64,000 bases of DNA from Ovis canadensis. Lineage: Eukaryota; Chordata; Mammalia; Artiodactyla; Bovidae. The stretch covers positions 66,272,501-66,336,500 of the forward strand of contig NC_091263.1 in the NCBI RefSeq assembly GCF_042477335.2, read 5' to 3'. Position 1 is the stretch's first letter. Each line of letters starts with the position of its first letter. This document shows positions 62,483 through 64,000 of this stretch, one piece after another. The position numbers and the translations under genes were made by a program. The notes beneath the pieces were generated by a model, which searched no databases, was not told where the DNA came from, and worked only from the letters and a program-made list of their open reading frames with translations.

Positions 62483-63717
62483 GGAGAGAAAGTTCTTGTT
62501 ATGCGGAAGTGCACATCTGGGAAGTCTTGCCCATTGGAGTGCACAGCCCCGCTGTATCCATGGTAACGGTCCAGGCTGCCACATGCATGACTGCCGTAAG
62601 CATAGACCGTCATCGCTCAAATGCTCCCCTAGGGCTGGATATCTCGATTGTTCACTTTTTTCTCCCCCTTTTAGTATTTACACGTGATGCTTCAGTGAAG
62701 ATTCTTGTACATACAGTTCAGTGCAAGCAGTGAGGCAGGATAAGCTCCTGCAGAGGATTTGTTCCTGGAGATCAAGCGGCGGAGACTGACATTTTAATCG
62801 GCCTGGCCCACCTGCCTTCAGCGCAGCCGTGTTCATGTCCACTTCCACCCCCCAATGTAGGAGCGTGTTGAAGGCCCACCCGGTTTCCAGGCTGCTGCCA
62901 CCCTTCTCTTAGTCTACTCCTCTCCCCCACGAAAGTGGACAACTTGCCCTTTTCCAAACGCCACGGCCACCTGATGTTCGCATACAGGACACTGAGAGCG
63001 CCACCCCCACAGAATGCTTCCTTCCTGGGCCAAGTTGGGGAAGCCCAGTGTTAACTTCCACATACTTTCCTTATTACAGGGCTTCTCCAAATCCTTCACC
63101 TGTGGGACACATTTCCAGAGAGGAGAGAGTGTTTTCCAAACCTATTTGCTCATAGCCCTTTTCCCGTGGAGCTGGGCTGCTGAGGACTGGTTTTCTGGTC
63201 ACTGGTGTCTCCTCTGTGGTCACCCTTGCTTGATTCTCACGCGGTGGGGTTGCTCCCATCTCAGGGATGAGGACACTCATGCTCATCGATAGGTGAGTCA
63301 CTTTTGCTTACTTGGCCACCAACAGCAGAGGTGGGAGTTGATGTTTGTGCTTCAGTTTCCTTACTTAGTCCTCCCACATCCAAGCTGCCTTCCTGACTCT
63401 CAGTTCTGGATTTGGGCTTCAGCTCCCTGAGCCCAGAAGCCACTTCTAGGTGACTGAAATACCACTCGATTCCCGTGAGACTTCACTTTCTAATTTATCT
63501 GGGGAAATTCTCCCTTGCCTTCTCTTCCTTGGGCTCATGCTGGGTTCTGAACAACTGGTTCAGAATAAGGGGAGAAGTTGGGAACACTAAAGTTCAGAGA
63601 GGGAAGTAAATTGTGCCCGCACCTGGGCAGAGGACACCTCCTGGCCACTCATGTTCCAGGGATGCTGGGTCTCTCCCCTGACACGCATAGGTGTTTGTTT
63701 TCCTGAGCCCCAGTCCT
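62483..63717. other. Intergenic, nothing recognised
   Basis: GC content rises. No gene or recent repeat identified on either strand. Confidence 0.45.
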
Positions 63718-63932
63718 GGGCTTTCCTGGTGGCTCAGATGGTAAAGAATTTGCCTGCAATGCGGTAGACCCGGGATCAATCCCTCAGTTGGGAAGATCCC
63801 TGGGAGAAGGGAATGCAGCCACTCTAGTATTCTTGCCTGGAGAATCCCAAGGACAGAGAAACCTGGTGGGCCACAGTCCATGGGGTCACAAAGAGTCGGA
63901 CATGACTGAGCGACTGACACACACAGTTCTGG
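63718..63932 (+). mobile_element. Bov-tA SINE
   Basis: gggctttcctggtggctcag, acccgggatcaatccctcag, cggacatgactgagcgactg with a short CA tail. Confidence 0.93.
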
Positions 63933-64000
63933 GTGAGTTAATTCACTCAGATGTACTGTGATTCAGCTACAGTTCGTCTCAGCAATTCCCAGCCTGGGAG

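Noticed and set aside
1-64000. A new bacterial-style system (defence island, operon, phage)
   Set aside because: The window is vertebrate nuclear DNA with spliced genes and ruminant retrotransposons. There are no operons or compact coding blocks.

Overview
The window is mammalian nuclear DNA from a ruminant, most likely a caprine bovid (sheep/goat group). The evidence is dense BovB LINE copies, Bov-tA/BOV-A2 SINEs and tRNA-Glu (CHR-type) SINEs, together with a cathelicidin whose mature peptide is of the ovine SMAP-29 type. Two protein-coding genes can be rebuilt exon by exon. They lie in divergent (head-to-head) orientation, the same neighbourhood as human CAMP-CDC25A.

Layout. 1-2.8 kb: flank of the cathelicidin cluster, including a block (about 360-735) that recurs at about 7700-8112. 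2.8-4.4 kb: broken BovB. 5.06-7.00 kb: complete four-exon cathelicidin gene on the minus strand, 160 aa precursor. 7.0-29.0 kb: intergenic, mostly retrotransposons: five BovB copies or fragments of 0.5-2.1 kb (one interrupted by a nested L1, one carrying a 19 bp target duplication), two short BovB 3'-tail fragments, many SINEs and an LTR-like piece. 29.0-30.3 kb: CpG-rich CDC25A promoter with a ZNF143-like motif, two inverted CCAAT boxes and two E2F sites. 29.85-51.07 kb: all 15 coding exons of CDC25A on the plus strand (525 aa), then a 3'UTR of about 1.8 kb. 52.9-64 kb: intergenic, with an SRSF3 processed pseudogene split by a SINE, a strong CTCF-like site at 58.7 kb, inverted SINE pairs, a BOV-A2 dimer and simple repeats.

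Function. The cathelicidin is a secreted innate-immunity precursor. CDC25A is the dual-specificity phosphatase that activates CDK-cyclin complexes at G1/S and beyond. They are neighbours by synteny, not parts of one pathway. Nearly all other long reading frames lie in BovB reverse transcriptase remnants, in SINEs or antisense to the CpG island.

I found no new biological system. The most useful observations are the divergent SMAP-29-like mature peptide, the repeated block suggesting another cathelicidin gene just left of the window, the promoter motif set of CDC25A, a BovB insertion about 30 nt from a CDC25A splice acceptor, and the SINE-split SRSF3 retrocopy. All alignments were made by eye and repeat boundaries are approximate to a few tens of bases.
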